Assembly: GCA_963978895.1 (NCBI GenBank)
Contig: OZ022244.1
Location: 32,513,432-32,577,431, forward strand
Length of the DNA: 64,000 nucleotides
Direction: 5' to 3'
DNA from: Erpobdella octoculata
Taxonomy: Eukaryota; Annelida; Clitellata; Hirudinida; Erpobdellidae
Under the pieces are notes generated by a model. It was not told the DNA's origin. It made no database searches and saw nothing but the letters and a program-made list of their open reading frames with translations. Shown one piece after another: positions 12,201 through 24,359 of the stretch; positions within the stretch are counted from its first letter, which is position 1; the number at the start of each line of letters is the position of its first letter. Position numbers and translations under genes: made by a program.

Positions 12201-15200
12201 TTTCCAGTTCCCCTTCCAAGGGGCGCTGAATATTTTAAATATTAATTGAAAATCTATGCATAAATTAATTGTAAATATTTTATTGAATATTAAATTTAAT
12301 TAAACGTATAAGAAATATTACGAAAATCTTTTCCGGGTAAATGTCGCCCCCTCCAGCCCCCCTCATATTTGGAAGAAAAGTTGACAAGTTTTTACAGAAA
12401 ATAGGCTGTAAAAATAAGAAGCGTTTGGTTAATTTTCTCAATGCTTTTTATTTAGATATAAAGAACCTAAAAATTCAAATATTTATTTTAAAGTTTAAAA
12501 GAAAAACAGTTGAAACTTTTTTTTTCAGCTTTCTAAAAACTTTAAAAAAAACTTACCGGTGAAAAATATCCCGGAAACATGAAGCAGGAATGTAATTTCA
12601 GAAAAATATTTTGATAGAAGATAACATGCTCCATTTCGAGAGGTTTTGTAAATCCAGAAACGACGCTTGTAAAAAGCAAATGTATCGTGAGAGCTAATGT
12701 TTTGTTTTTCTTATAATTATTATATCTATAAACACAAATTTACACAAATTTTTTATCATTATTAACTATGCACAAACATGTTCTAGCATCACAAAACAAG
12801 TATAAATTTAAAGTCCTGCTGTTATTTATATCTTTTTTTCTATTCGGAGCATCTTTTTTCCAAATTTTTCGATAAAATCCGTAATATAATCATAAAAATG
12901 ATCTATTGGCATAGCGGTGATGTTTGTTGGCGTTCTTTAGAAATTCCACCCGGGGACGCGTGCTTCCCTGCCCCCTCGTCGCTACGCCTCTGAAGTGATC
13001 AGTGATCAATAATGTGCATTGAAAGCTAAGCTTTGGTCGAAAGACATCCCAGTAAACACGACAACTGTTTTGTGACGTTTTTACCAATGCTTTTATTAAC
13101 TCGTCGTCTCTGTTTCTCTGTCTGTCTGTTTCTCTGTCTGTTTCAAATCTTGCAATCAATTTTTGAGTCACTTCCTGATGATAGTTTTGTTTTCAAATTT
13201 TGCATACATGCTCAAAATAGAAGACAATGCAATATTCAATTATTAGTTTTACAATAAGTCAATTAATTTAGTTAATTTTAATTAATTTCGATATTTCGAT
13301 ATAATTAAGATATTTCGACTTTAATATAAAATAAAAGAGTAATATAAGAATAAATTGATTGCAAAATTTGTGTTTTAATTACATATAAGAGCATTGGTTT
13401 TAAAAATTTGTTTTTAATTTACTTGTTGTTGTTACATTCCCGTTAATCCCGTTACCTGTTTATGAAACCGTTACCGACTTTAAAGAAACGTTTCCAATCC
13501 GACCGAAAATTAACGTTTAATTCCCGATTAAAAAGAAACGTTTCTGCAACGTTTACCAAAGAGCATTTAATTATTCAGTTAATAATAAATGTTTTCTCGA
13601 CATTGTCAATTGAACGAAGATGTAACGTTTAATTCACTGTCATTCAAACAGTTGACTGATATTAAGCCTTAAGTTACCTACTTGTAACTTGTGGTCATTT
13701 TCTATCGATCAATGTAGATAGTTAGAGCAGTTTTTAATAGCTCTGTTCGTTTACCATGTTTGACTGAGAACGGTTTTACTCCCGAAAATCCCACAATATA
13801 ATAAGATTTATTATATTCATTGATAAAAAAAAACAAATTAAAAACACAAACTCGTCATACAATACAGGACTACTGGTATATAATTATTTTGATAAGTAGG
13901 ATTAACATACCAGCTGTAGAACTCCAGCAAGTTAGGCAAACCGACGGTGTATTTTGATTGATAGGTATACCTTCATAGGAAAAAAAGAATTAATAATTAC
14001 GTGTTATATGATGAATTAAATATAAAATTAATAATTAAAAACTCTAGTTGTTTTTGCTGTGACTAATGACAGGGTTAAAAATGATGATCTTGGTATCCTT
14101 AAGGCTAAGGATGAAATGTATGCGTTTGTTCTATCCAATTTATAAATTAAAAAACATTAATAGAAAGATGTATAACAAGTTGAATTTGTTTAAGCGTAAA
14201 AACGAGTAAATTCACATATCGTAAAAAATGTGAAATAATTTTTTTCTGTGTAATTTTTTCTTTGGGCCCCTTTTTGGTTTTAAATACAGATATACATCAC
14301 ACAGAATCATACTATAAGATGTGTTTAACTGAATTTTATTTCTTCTAAATACGGACCTCCAGCATATTTCGTAGAATTTCTTTCGTACGTAACTCCTCAA
14401 GACTACGAAAGTTTTGTAAATTTCTATGAGAATTTTCTTCAGACGAGTTCTTTCGTCTGGATCCCGCGAGTGGAACAGGGTCAGGAACTACGAAAAAATT
14501 CTTTTATTTAAGTTAATATAAAAAAATCATAAGTGATTTTTTTCTCCAATCAAAAGTTTGATTGTACAAGTGATTTAATAAATTGTTTAAAAAAAATCTT
14601 ATAACAATAAATTTGATAATGATAAGGATAAAATAACATTTAAAAAAATAATTTATCACATCATCTATGAATTCTTCGTCGATGTACAATCTTGCAGGAG
14701 TTATCTTGAACGAAGGAAGCTGAAGAAATTGTAGGAAAATCTCGTAGACGAGCTGTAAAAAAGTTAATTATATCTTAATTATTCTCTAGTAGGTATGTAT
14801 AAAAAGTCCTGCACAAGCCAATTTTTGCGGTCCAACCCCGGCTCCCAGCCCAGCCCGTTTTATATGCTCAAAATTCCAAACTGGTTGGTGCTGATTTGGG
14901 TAAAACCCGGCCGGTCAGTTTTTACAGGCCAAAAGTATCTAAACTTAGCCGAACACTCCAAGCCCGATCAGGCCCATTTAGATAACCATAAAATAAAACT
15001 CAGACCCGACCCGGGCCATGCAAAACTCTAGTGTGATCATTATTTATAAATTTTATTAAGTGTTTACCATGAGATGCGGCCAAGATGGTTCTTTGGCGTA
15101 GTGGTTAGCCTCAAAGTCAAGCTGCTCAGTTGACTCTGGCAAACTTCTTAGAATGTTGCTTTTTACCTGTTTAATAAGGATTGTATTAGTAAAAACTAAT

Positions 15201-16493
15201 CAAAATAATAGATTTTCATAAAATATATTAAAAATATTAAATTATATATAATACTACCACAAAGGAAAAGTCAAAAAATATTTTTTTCAAGTAATTTCAA
15301 AGAGCAATCTTTTTTTATTTGTTTAGTTCAATTTTTTGTTGCAACAGCCAATAAATAGCTTATGGCAGTATTTTCTTATTTTAAAAGTTATTATATAGTT
15401 TTCAAATCAATTAGTTGATCAAAAATAGGCCTATCACGTCCTGTTGGAATGGCTCCATACAAATACAATATTTAAAAACTGTTTGTTCCGACAGTGTTGA
15501 AAATTGTGGTTGGTGTGAGAGAGAAGTGGCTATCGCGTGATGCCCCCTTTTGTGAGTACGCCCATATGTCTAAGTTATTAAAATATATACCTAAATACCT
15601 ACCATCGATATTAGTTCCGGATAAACATCAGGTTCTACGACTTGACGAGAGTGAATGAGATACTCCAAAATCTCGCTTAGAAATCTTTTCTTGATTCCTT
15701 TCTCTGTCGCCATGGCGTGGCTGCTGAAATCGAAAGTTGGCACACACATGCGAAGCTTTTTAATGAGCATTTCCGTACTTTCCAAAGGGTCTTCAATATC
15801 TGTAATACATTTTTGTATATTGCATGGTATGCAGAGGCGTAGCGAGGGGGCAGGGTGCCAGTTGTGCCCGGGCGCAAAAGACCCTAGCTACGCCTCTGAT
15901 GATGTAATATATTATTAGTTCGGAATTGAAGGATCGCTGATTAGCAAATGACAATGTTGGCCAAATAAGAACCGAGGGTGGGGGTGGATGGTTAAATTAT
16001 AGACCAAAGCACTTCTAATAGAGGTAATAAAATAAAGGTTTTGCAGAAGTTTAGCAACTTTTAGAAAAATTTTATGAAAAGGTACAACCCCCTGTGGCGT
16101 AGTGAGGGTATATGGCGTACGAGGGCAGATACCCTCTTTCGCTACGCTACCGCAACCCCCCCCCCGTACACCGACTATTTTGCGAGAAAAAAATGAGGTA
16201 CGACAGTCAAACCAAAAAATCATACAACCTATTAATTAGAGGCTTCACTATTTTTTTGGGTGGGGGGGGGGTTCTCACAGTCACACCATAAGCCCGCCGC
16301 TGCATAAAGGAGGGCAAATGTTTTTTTTTAAAGTTTTGTACCTTTTAAAAGGCTCGTATTAAGTGAATCTTCCACATACGTTGAAACTGCTGGCACGTGA
16401 CAAACTTGTACGTCTGCTAGAATATTTCTCTGCCAGAAAACTTTGTTGTACGGATCTATTTCGTCGACGAATCTCTTAAATTTTACTGGCTGA
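9265..16493 (-). CDS. Divergent PP2A B56-type regulatory subunit (5' end open)
   Basis: Twelve minus-strand exons: ~16342-16493, 15603-15799, 15068-15166, 14660-14752, 14357-14487, 13911-13970, 12557-12665, 12004-12057, 11423-11473, 11172-11291, 10192-10418, 9265-9952. They encode about 660 residues in frame; the start codon must lie upstream and was not found. B56 subunits are HEAT-like solenoids that direct the PP2A core enzyme to substrates. Recognisable B56 blocks in order: VEPDVYPELISM, EPSWPHLMLVYEIFLQFLQ, SRDPDERTRLKKILIEIY, VLRSYVRKKF, LPNLLEF, VRYWPKTSSEKQ, LFLKELNDLL and EIMDPLFRQLEKS. A long acidic, Ser/Thr-rich tail of about 230 residues follows in the last exon and is unlike the tails I know. 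The sequence is far from the conserved animal B56 paralogues: the HR pair in the TLHRIYGKF block, which helps bind LxxIxE motifs, is IE here. It could be a lineage-specific paralogue. Confidence 0.87.
10049..10068. repeat. Short interstitial telomere-like repeat
   Basis: Three tandem CCCTAA/TTAGGG units in the last intron of the B56 gene. This is the common animal telomere repeat. It is far too short to be a chromosome end and may mark a repaired break. Confidence 0.6.
10440..10535 (-). mobile_element. Short retroelement 3' tail (GGCGCTATATAA family)
   Basis: Read on the minus strand, this has a CTTCTGCTGCACA block, then GGCGCTATATAA, then an (ATT)n tail. The same order occurs at 41232-41295 on the plus strand. 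The end resembles the 3' ends of CR1/L2-type non-LTR elements and the SINEs that borrow them. It lies in a B56 intron. Confidence 0.5.
12058..12556. other. B56 intron, no other feature recognised
   Basis: AT-rich intron between two B56 exons. A G-rich tract lies near 12183-12200. A short open frame at 12341-12562 has no family resemblance. Confidence 0.5.
13078..13427. repeat. Interspersed ~350-bp repeat family, copy A
   Basis: Starts at ACCAATGCTTTTATTAACTC, passes through CTCTGTCTGTTT repeats, then a Cys/Phe-coding-looking block, and ends AT-rich with TTTTAATTTACTTG. Near-identical copies occur at 18136-18355 (truncated) and 18604-18953. No inverted ends or tRNA boxes were seen. It lies in a large B56 intron. 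Confidence 0.85.
14810..15025. mobile_element. CG-rich degraded repeat in B56 intron
   Basis: A locally GC-rich block with GGCCCGGCC-like motifs and TTTTTACAGGCC followed by ACTTAGCC. A second, shorter copy lies at 58497-58610 with TTTTTACAGGCC and ACTTGGCC. Probably an old DNA-transposon remnant; class not established. Confidence 0.45.
15832..15898. mobile_element. Tiny hairpin MITE with perfect 12-bp inverted ends
   Basis: A 67-bp stretch bounded by CAGAGGCGTAGC and its exact complement GCTACGCCTCTG. Fragments with the same end (GCTACGCCTCTGA, or GCTAAGCCTCTGA) occur near 12982 and 17942, so this belongs to a dispersed family. It lies in a B56 intron. Confidence 0.65.
16094..16152. mobile_element. 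Imperfect inverted-repeat element
   Basis: GGCGTAGTGAGGGTAT at the left pairs imperfectly with ATACCCTCTTTCGCTACGCT at the right. It looks like a relative of the GCTACGCCTCTG-type MITE nearby. A long C-run follows at about 16156. Confidence 0.45.
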
Positions 16494-18135
16494 CTATCAA
16501 AATCAATTAATTTATTTTGTCAAATAAACAGTTTTTTATGGGTCGACATTTTTTATATTCTACCTAAAATTTAAAAAAAACCACAAAGACAAAAAATAGA
16601 AACTATTACTGTGAATCGTCTTCAAAAAAGTGCGACATTTTCAAAAATAAAATAGCTATTATTTGTAAAGAATTTTTGAAAGTACTGATATCGTCAGTTT
16701 AAAAAAAAACACCGGGTTCTACTATTGCTACGTCACAACAATAAAACGTTTTCTAATTATTATATTTCACTTCAGAGTTAAATTAACTTTTATATTTTTA
16801 TACTCGGCACATGAAGCTTCTTGCAGCAGCCAGTCATTCATTCAGATTCTACCTTATTATAATAATTCAACTCTGGTCAACCGCGTAGCCCGCCAAATTT
16901 TCCTGGGGTGGCTCAGTCTCAGTATTTGCTGGAGTGGGCTCAAACTTTTTCTGAAGCGCTTGGTACTTGCAAAAGAGAGCCCACAATTTTTTACGGGTAG
17001 TAGTAAGCACTTTTCACAAAAATTTTCCCAACTTTCCCATTTAAAACTTGTTACTTAAAAACTTTCCTGGGGGTCACAACGGCTTATAGGGGCCGATCAT
17101 CGGGGTGCCCATGATTCTAGCCAATTTACTCAATATAAAACGGAAACTGCATGGTTGTTGGCAGTTCTGTTAATTTTTCAGTAGTTATTAGTTACTCTTA
17201 AACACTACATATTTAATATTAATTAACGCTGCATGATTATTCTGCTCAGCACTTATGATACATTCTGTTCCTCCTTCTCAGCACTTCTTTGAAGACTTTC
17301 ATCTTCAAACAGTTCGTGACCAAGTGCTCACACCTCAGTTGGTTGATTTGATTGGTTGATCAGATAGGTAGGTTATTAAATATCCAGTTTCAAATCGAGG
17401 CTTAGAAACTTAGAATGGCTCTTAAACGCAAACACATTTAATAAATTGTCAACGTTTTGAAAAGAATTGCAAACTTGTGGCTTCAACGTTTCATACAAAA
17501 TAATTTTCTAAAAACTATGTAACAAGATAGCAGACTGAGCTAGAAAACGTCAACCAATAAAATCTATGTGAGTTTATAGAGTGATTTCTATCAAACTCGG
17601 GGCTGGTCTTTTAAATGCCTTACAAAGAACGGTTCTACAAGCTAATTTCTAATAACGTGGCCATGCAGTGGAAGCAGTGACAGCGAGGGTGTCCGAAGCG
17701 TGGGTAGGTACAAGGTATAAAAAATGAACCCTGAAAATGTCCATCTGAAAACATTTGCGGGGAGTAGTCGTATGTACTTTTCCAAAAAAAAATTTATTTT
17801 CTCTTTCAAAAATAGCTAATGACCGAGATGGAGGTAGCCGTAGGAGTACTTTTTAAAAAAAATCCACGTTTTAAAATATTTATCTTTTTGGCACTTTTTA
17901 CAAATGGTGCCCGGGGACACCTGCCCACTCCCACGCTCCCCGCTAAGCCTCTGAGTGTAAGTTGAACAGTGAACCTTTCGTATTCAAGTCTAGTGTTCTA
18001 TAGACACGGTTATTAGTAAAAAAAAGTTATGCAGATACTGATACAATCTTGAATTTTTTTCAAAAATTTATATTTATGGATACAACATTTTTTAAGGAAT
18101 ATGCCCACAGCCCACATCTACATCACTGAATTGTT

Positions 18136-18355
18136 TTTTACCAATGCTTTTATTAACTCGTCGGCTCTGTTTCTCTGTCTGTTTCTCTGTCTGTTTCTCT
18201 GTCTGTTTCTCTGTCTGTTTCAAATCTTGCAATCAATTTTTGAGTCACTTCCTCATGTTAGATTTTTTTCAAATTTTGCATACATGCTCAAGATAGAAGA
18301 CAATGCAATATTCAATTATTAGTTTTACAATAAGTCAATTAATTTAGTTAATTTT
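18136..18355. repeat. Interspersed repeat family, copy B (truncated)
   Basis: Same sequence as the repeat at 13078-13427. It has an expanded run of four CTCTGTCTGTTT units and is cut off after TTTAGTTAATTTT, where a 12-bp minisatellite begins. Confidence 0.85.
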
Positions 18356-18456
18356 CTTGAGGATTTTATCGAGGGGTTTCTTGAGGGTTTTCTTGAGGGT
18401 TTTCTTGAGGGTTTTCTTGAGGGTTTTCTTGAGGGTTTTCTTGAGGGTTTTCTTGA
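18349..18456. repeat. 12-bp minisatellite
   Basis: About eight copies of GGGTTTTCTTGA. It starts exactly where the preceding interspersed repeat copy is truncated. Confidence 0.9.
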
Positions 18457-18603
18457 CCACAAAACGCTAACCGACTGGCAGACTATTTTACCAAGTTAAC
18501 ACGAACCACACTCACTGACCGCGATTCTCAAGCGTGTACGAAATTTTCATGAAAATAGTTGAGATATTTAAATTCGATGCTTTTTGATGATATTTTTATT
18601 ATT

Positions 18604-18953
18604 ATTACCAATGCTTTTATTAACTCGTCGTCTCTGTTTCTCTGTCTGTCTGTTTGTTTCTCTGTCTGTTTCAAATCTTGCAATCAATTTTTGTGTCACT
18701 TCCTGATGATAGATTTTTTCAAATTTTGCATACATGCTTAAAATAGAAGACAATGCAATATTCAATTATTAGTTTTACAATAAGTCAATTAATTTAGATA
18801 ATTTTAATTAATTTCGATATTTCGATATAATTAAGATATTTCGACTTTAACATAAAATAAAAGAGTAATATAAAAAAAAATTGATTGCAAAATTTGTGTT
18901 TTAATTACATATAAGAGCATTGGTTTTAAAAATTCGTTTTTAATTTACTTGTT
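18604..18953. repeat. Interspersed repeat family, copy C
   Basis: Nearly full-length copy of the family seen at 13078-13427, on the same strand. It ends about 260 bp upstream of the IMPACT start codon. Confidence 0.85.
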
Positions 18954-19210
18954 TATCTAAGCGTTTGTAAATCTGTATCTATGGTGTAAACTTCACATCC
19001 GCTGGTGTTTCGGTTTCGACGCGTGAATCGATCGTTTTACCAAATTTTCACCGCCGACAAACCGCTTTCTAAACCACTTTAGTTTTGTTTAATAATTAAG
19101 ATATACCAAAAAGTGCATTGCATCGTTCAAAACTATTCAAAAGCATTGTATAAATAAGATTTTTAAATTTTTTTATTTCGGCTGCACAAACATTTTATAA
19201 TAGCAAAAAA

Positions 19211-20914
19211 ATGAGCTCTCATGATGACCAGGATAACTGGCTACAACAAGTATGTGACATACTTAAGAAATAATATTTCTGTATTACTTAAATTCTTACA
19301 TACTAAATCGAGGTTGTTTTATTATTCTCCAAGTCGGATGAAATTGAAGTCCTGAAAGCCATTTACGATGGCAGTTTGGTTGCAGATGAGAAAGATCAAA
19401 CAAAGTTTTCTGTTACCCTTTCAGAAGGATCTGGAGTATTTCAACAATCACTAACATTGGAGGTAAATTTTAATAATGTTTAGATTTATTCATAAAGTTT
19501 TGTGTATAGCATGGTTGTTGTATAATTGTTTCTGATGAAAAGGTATGAAATATTCCAGTCTACTGCTAAATATAAGAAAGTTTTATTTTTAACCTGTTTT
19601 TCAAAAAAAATATTTTGTATAATTTTTGTTTACTCCAGATTAAATTCAGTCCAGATTATCCAAGCCATGCACCTCCGATTTACTCCATCAAGTTGGTAGT
19701 TGTGAAGATAAATTGTAAAAATGATCTACTTTAGTTTAACATTTTAAGTCACAATTTTTTATTAATAGTTTTGTTATTCTTACATGCACAATTATAAAGC
19801 GTTTTAAAAAGAAGATTTTCTGCTACTTTTAAGCTTTGTTACTAGCACATGGATGGTTAAACGATTAGCAAATCTGATTTGCATCTCATAGATCATGAGT
19901 GATTTTTGACATACTTGACTTTCTTTTTCTTCCAAGTATTTGTTAAGATTTTATGAAATTTTCGTAAGGGGTATTTTGATGCATATACAACCTTATATTC
20001 ATGGAGTTTATATGATGATTTTCTGATGCTAATAAATGTTATACTAATGAAGTCCATATAGGGGTTTTTTGTGGTTACTTACCTTATACATACACATTTT
20101 TATATAGGGTTTTCATGTTTATAAGCCTTACATTTAAAAAGTTTATATAGGGTTTTCATACCTGAATATATAAGAAGCTAACTTATTTATGACTTTTTTA
20201 AATGTAGAAAGTCTCAATTAAGACCAGATGAAAGTGCAATCATGTGCAGCCATTTTGACCAAATATATCTGTAAGTTTTAATTAATTTACTATTAATTTA
20301 TTTATTATTCAATAATAAAAAATTAGATGTTGTATTTTTTATATAAAAAATAAATATATTTATTTATTAATTTATTTTCAATTTTCCGATAAGTGACAAT
20401 TTAGGTTCGCCCGTCGTCCACTTGTGGTTGGAGAAAGCTCGCGAGATTTTGCTGGAGAAAGTCGACTCGTGTTGCGCAGCTGCTTTAGAAGATTCCAGTG
20501 TCGAGAAAGGTGACAATTCTTTTTAATGATGTTGCTCTTGATTTTAAAATAAATGATTTTTTTGGGGGGGGAAGAAATTTATTTTTTTGGGGGGGGGAAG
20601 AAATGATTTTTTTGGGGGGGACAAGATAAATTCTTCGTAAGTGCGTGCATACATGTATGCGTGTTTTTTTCTATGCACGTATATTCGTGTGGTGTGAACG
20701 TGTGTGTATTTTTATTATATAATAGCTTATAGTCTTTTACACCACCAGGTGTTTTAAGACTGAAATGGCTGTTGTTTGTAAAGAAGCACCTAAGTACTTT
20801 CTGTCGTGGATCATAATTTGATCCTTTTAACTGTCCCTCCTCCTTTATCCAGGTTGGGACTGGCTCGCAAAAGCGAGGCAGAGTTTATAATAAATGATTT
20901 AATTGATGCTTGTT

Positions 20915-20970
<56 letters not shown>

Positions 20971-23306
20971 TTTACTTTTACATGTGATAATTGTTTTAAT
21001 CAACAGCAACCGATATTGCAGAGCAGGCCATAAGCAATGATGAAGTGGCATGTAAAAAATCTGATGAAGAAGAAGAGTATGAAGAGGAACGTGGCGAAGG
21101 AGATGGAGAAGAAGAAGAAGCTTATCCGACGACATTCACGTCAAACTTTGAGCCTCATTCCGTCAGTCGGACGGATTCCAACGACGGTAAACTTCTTGAA
21201 ACGAATTCTGAATTTCTATTTTACATCTGAAATTTTTTTTATTTGATTTCCTATGTACCCGTCTTCGTGCTAGCCTGCGATAAAATCTTCTCTAATTTTA
21301 TTTTGTCCTTCAATTATATATATATATTGGCTGCAATTATAAATTTACCTAGATTCTCTCACCAGGTTATCTTTTTTAGTCGTACTTTTCCACGTAAATA
21401 GGAAAGATGGATATTTGTTTTGATTTGTTTTATCTGTTCGAGTTGAATCTACATCCTTAATATTGAGGCAATATTTTTACTTCTTAGGTGTAGAGCTTCC
21501 TCCCATACATCACGGAGAGTTTGTCAAGGACAGAAAGAGCACCTTTCAAGGACATTTGGCACCGGTAACCGACAAAAGACAGGTTGATTCAATTGTGATT
21601 TTTATTTCAATACTACATCGTATAATTATCCAACATTTTTTACGTATTGGGTTCTGGTTTCAAATTTTTATAACTTATGGTTCAGGTATAGCAAAAAAAT
21701 AGGGTAGCACAAAATTTTGGGTCTGATACCAGTGACATCCCTGATGAATGTTTATATATCATAATTTAAAAAAAACTGTTTATTATGGTGTACGTTGTTG
21801 TAGATCGGAGTTATACTCTAAGTAAAGAAATCTTGAAAATTTTCATTTCTCAGGTTGACATGGTCATGGACAAGTTAAAAGAAAACAAGAAAATAGCCGA
21901 AGCAACTCACAATATAATCGCTTACAGGTGAGTTTCAGCAGGTGAAGTCATCGCCACTGAAATCATTTGTTATACATTTAATGTGATTATTTATGAATGA
22001 TTTGTTATACATATATTGTTGTAGTTTGTGAATGATTTGTTATACATATAATGTTGTGGTTTGTGAATGATTTGTTCTACATTTAATGTGGTATTTTATC
22101 AATGATTTGTTCTACATTTAATGTGGTATTTTATGAACGATTTGTTCTACATTTAATGTGGTATTTTATGAATGATTTGTTCTACATTTAATGTGGTATT
22201 TTATGAACGATTTGTTCTACATTTAATGTTATTTTGCAGATGATTTATTTTATTTTTTATTATTAAATAAATTTCAGGATCGACTGCAAGAATGGAGGTT
22301 TCATGACGGGGAACGTCGATGACGGAGAAACTCATGCTGCTGCGAGGATGCTTCATTTGTTAGAAGTTTGTTTACTTTTTTAAGTTTGTTACTTATTTTA
22401 AGTTTGTTTACTTTTTTAAGTTTGTTTACTTTTTTAAGTTTGTTTACTTTTTTAAGTTTGTTTACTTTATTAAGTTTGTTTACTTTATTAAGTTTGTTTA
22501 ATTTTTTAAGTTTGTTTATTTTTTTTAAATTTTTAATTGTGTATATTACTGTAATTTTGTTTCAGTGTTTATATTAAAGATGTTATTTGGATAATATTAA
22601 CTATATTAAAAAGTTATATTACTATAATTTTATTTCAGTATTCATATTGAGAATATTTGAATAATATTAATTATATTATAAAGTTATGTTTCTATAATTC
22701 TATTTCATTATTTATATTAAAGATATTTAAACAATAATAATTATATTAAGATTTATATTACTATTATTTTATTTCAGTATTTATATTACTATTATTGTAT
22801 TTCAGAATTTATATTAAAGATTTTTTGAAAACTATTAGCTATGTTATTAAAAAGTTATTTAAAGAGGAAATAATGTATCGATTAAATGATAATCAGATCG
22901 TAGACGCAAGAAACGTGTTGGTGGTAGTGACCCGATGGTACGGCGGCATTCACCTCGGTCCCGATAGATTCAAACACATCAACAACTGCACGAGAGATTT
23001 ACTGGACAGGCACGGTTACATATCAGAAAAGGTAGCTCTAGCTGGTTCCTTCAATTGATTTGTTCTCAAATTAGTATTATATATAATATAATAGCCCACG
23101 TCTGTGTAAGACGTTTTTGCGTGACAATTTGCTATCTATGGCAAATCTTGTGTTTTAATAATGAAGTAGAAATAATAAGGTTATAATGTTTTTTTGCATT
23201 TGAATTTTTTGTTTTACAGACTAACAGTTCCAAGCACAGTACCAAGGGCGGCTCAGACGGTGCTCCTGCCAAGACGAAAGCCGCGCGAAAGAGCAAAAAA
23301 CACTAG
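19211..23306 (+). CDS. IMPACT: IMPACT homologue (RWD + UPF0029), GCN1-binding translational regulator
   Basis: Eleven exons: 19211-19249, 19334-19462, 19639-19691, 20208-20270, 20394-20509, 21007-21186, 21488-21582, 21854-21927, 22278-22365, 22897-23031, 23220-23306. They join in frame to 352 residues (human about 320). IMPACT binds GCN1 and so restrains GCN2 kinase activation under amino-acid stress. An N-terminal RWD domain spans about residues 14-115 (EIEVLKAIY, PDYPSHAPPIYS). An acidic Glu-rich linker lies near 140-155. The UPF0029 domain spans about 172-285, with ELPPIHHGEF, KSTFQGHLAPV, ATHNIIAYR, DDGETHAAARMLHLLE and VVVTRWYGGIHLGPDRFKHI. A basic Lys-rich tail ends the protein. The start ATG follows an A-run and precedes the RWD domain as in relatives. 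The last two exons belong to a segment present four times (22775-39000); only this copy has the upstream exons. Confidence 0.95.
20918..20966. repeat. (AT)n microsatellite in IMPACT intron
   Basis: About 24 AT dinucleotides in the intron between the exons ending at 20509 and starting at 21007. Repeated G-run blocks (TTTTTTTGGGGGG plus AAGAAA) lie upstream at about 20560-20625. Confidence 0.95.
21985..22235. repeat. ~36-bp minisatellite in IMPACT intron
   Basis: About seven imperfect copies of a unit containing GAATGATTTGTTCTACATTT and AATGTGGTATTTTAT, between exons 8 and 9. Confidence 0.9.
22362..22525. repeat. 18-bp minisatellite overlapping an IMPACT splice donor
   Basis: Tandem copies of GTTTGTTTACTTTTTTAA beginning immediately at the donor of exon 9 (GAA|GTTTG). 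The repeat therefore multiplies the donor-like GTTTG motif through the intron. Confidence 0.85.
23087..23147 (+). repeat. Small two-hairpin repeat in last IMPACT intron
   Basis: A conserved block of about 60 bp containing two perfect 6-bp stems: ACGTCT-GTGTA-AGACGT, then ATTTGC-TATCTATG-GCAAAT. The same block lies in a NARS intron at 52913-52971, and in the duplicated IMPACT fragments at about 27163, 31210 and 35222. Confidence 0.75.
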
Positions 23307-24359
23307 CAGCATATATCGACTGATACTTGTGCATGGAGTTTTTATTGTAATTATTTTATATAAATATATTATAAACAGCCTTATTTTGTTACGATGATGA
23401 TTTTGTTGTTATTTTATTGTTGTTGATGTTTGTAATAAATCTATTTGAATATAAATGTGAGACTTTTTTCTCTTCTTTATCCTTTTGTAATTACTTCTGT
23501 TTTATGTCTACACGACACGATTTATCAGTTGTTCAATAAAATAATGAATGTCTTCGGTAGATTGCCATCATTTTTCGTCATTCAAACTTCGCCAGTACAG
23601 CACATTTATCGATTATAAGTGTAAAAAGATTAAGCTCGTTTTCCTTATGAGTCCTGCGGTAGTGCAGTGCGAATTTCACACCAAAAAAAAGTTCTGCTAG
23701 CGGTGAACCGCCTCACCCTACGCTCCTCCGACCGCCTCACCTTACGCTCCACCACTGAGCTCTTAAATATCTTAACATGCAACCAAAGCTGCACTCTGCA
23801 CTCATCTACGTTAGCAAACCATTCTGTTCTGACATAAGACAAGAAGACATGTCTAGAACTCTAAACAGCTGACCTTTGTAGGATATCCTACTTTTTAATA
23901 ACTCATACTCAAATTGACTTTTTGTTTAATAGGTAGAATTGAAATGAAGTGTAAAAAAATTAGTTAAAAACTGACAATTAAAAAATGATTAACACCACAC
24001 GCTGCCAATGCAAACAATAACATCTAATTATTTTTTTCTGATGAGTTATTGCTTTTTCACTTTTAAGTTTGTTGTGGTAGAAACGTGTTTTTGTGCGAAA
24101 AGCTGCATAGAATGCATGCGGCAACTTAACCAGCCACATAATATATATATATAATATATTCCAATTATTCTATCGATACAATATGTGTGTTACCAACATG
24201 ACTGTGTGAATTATGACTCGCATTTTAAAAAGAAAGTTTGAGATGTGTCAATCAATCAAGAAATCATAATAAAGTAGGCATGGCCATGATTGAGCAGAGG
24301 TTTTTTGACTACTTTTGCTTTTGAGTTAAACTACCGTTGTTGAATTTTGTGAGCTGATA

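Larger units (their letters stand above)
16494..19210. other. Intergenic region between head-to-head B56 and IMPACT
   Basis: Unassigned sequence that must contain any missing 5' B56 exons and the IMPACT promoter. It carries two copies of an interspersed repeat (18136-18355, 18604-18953), a 12-bp minisatellite, and a fragment of a hAT-type end near 17942. No further gene was recognised. Confidence 0.55.

Noticed and set aside
23645..23842. Repeated Arg-rich minus-strand frame (also at 27721, 31768, 35780)
   Set aside because: It repeats only because the whole segment is duplicated. No family match, and it lies in the gap between IMPACT and B3GLCT.
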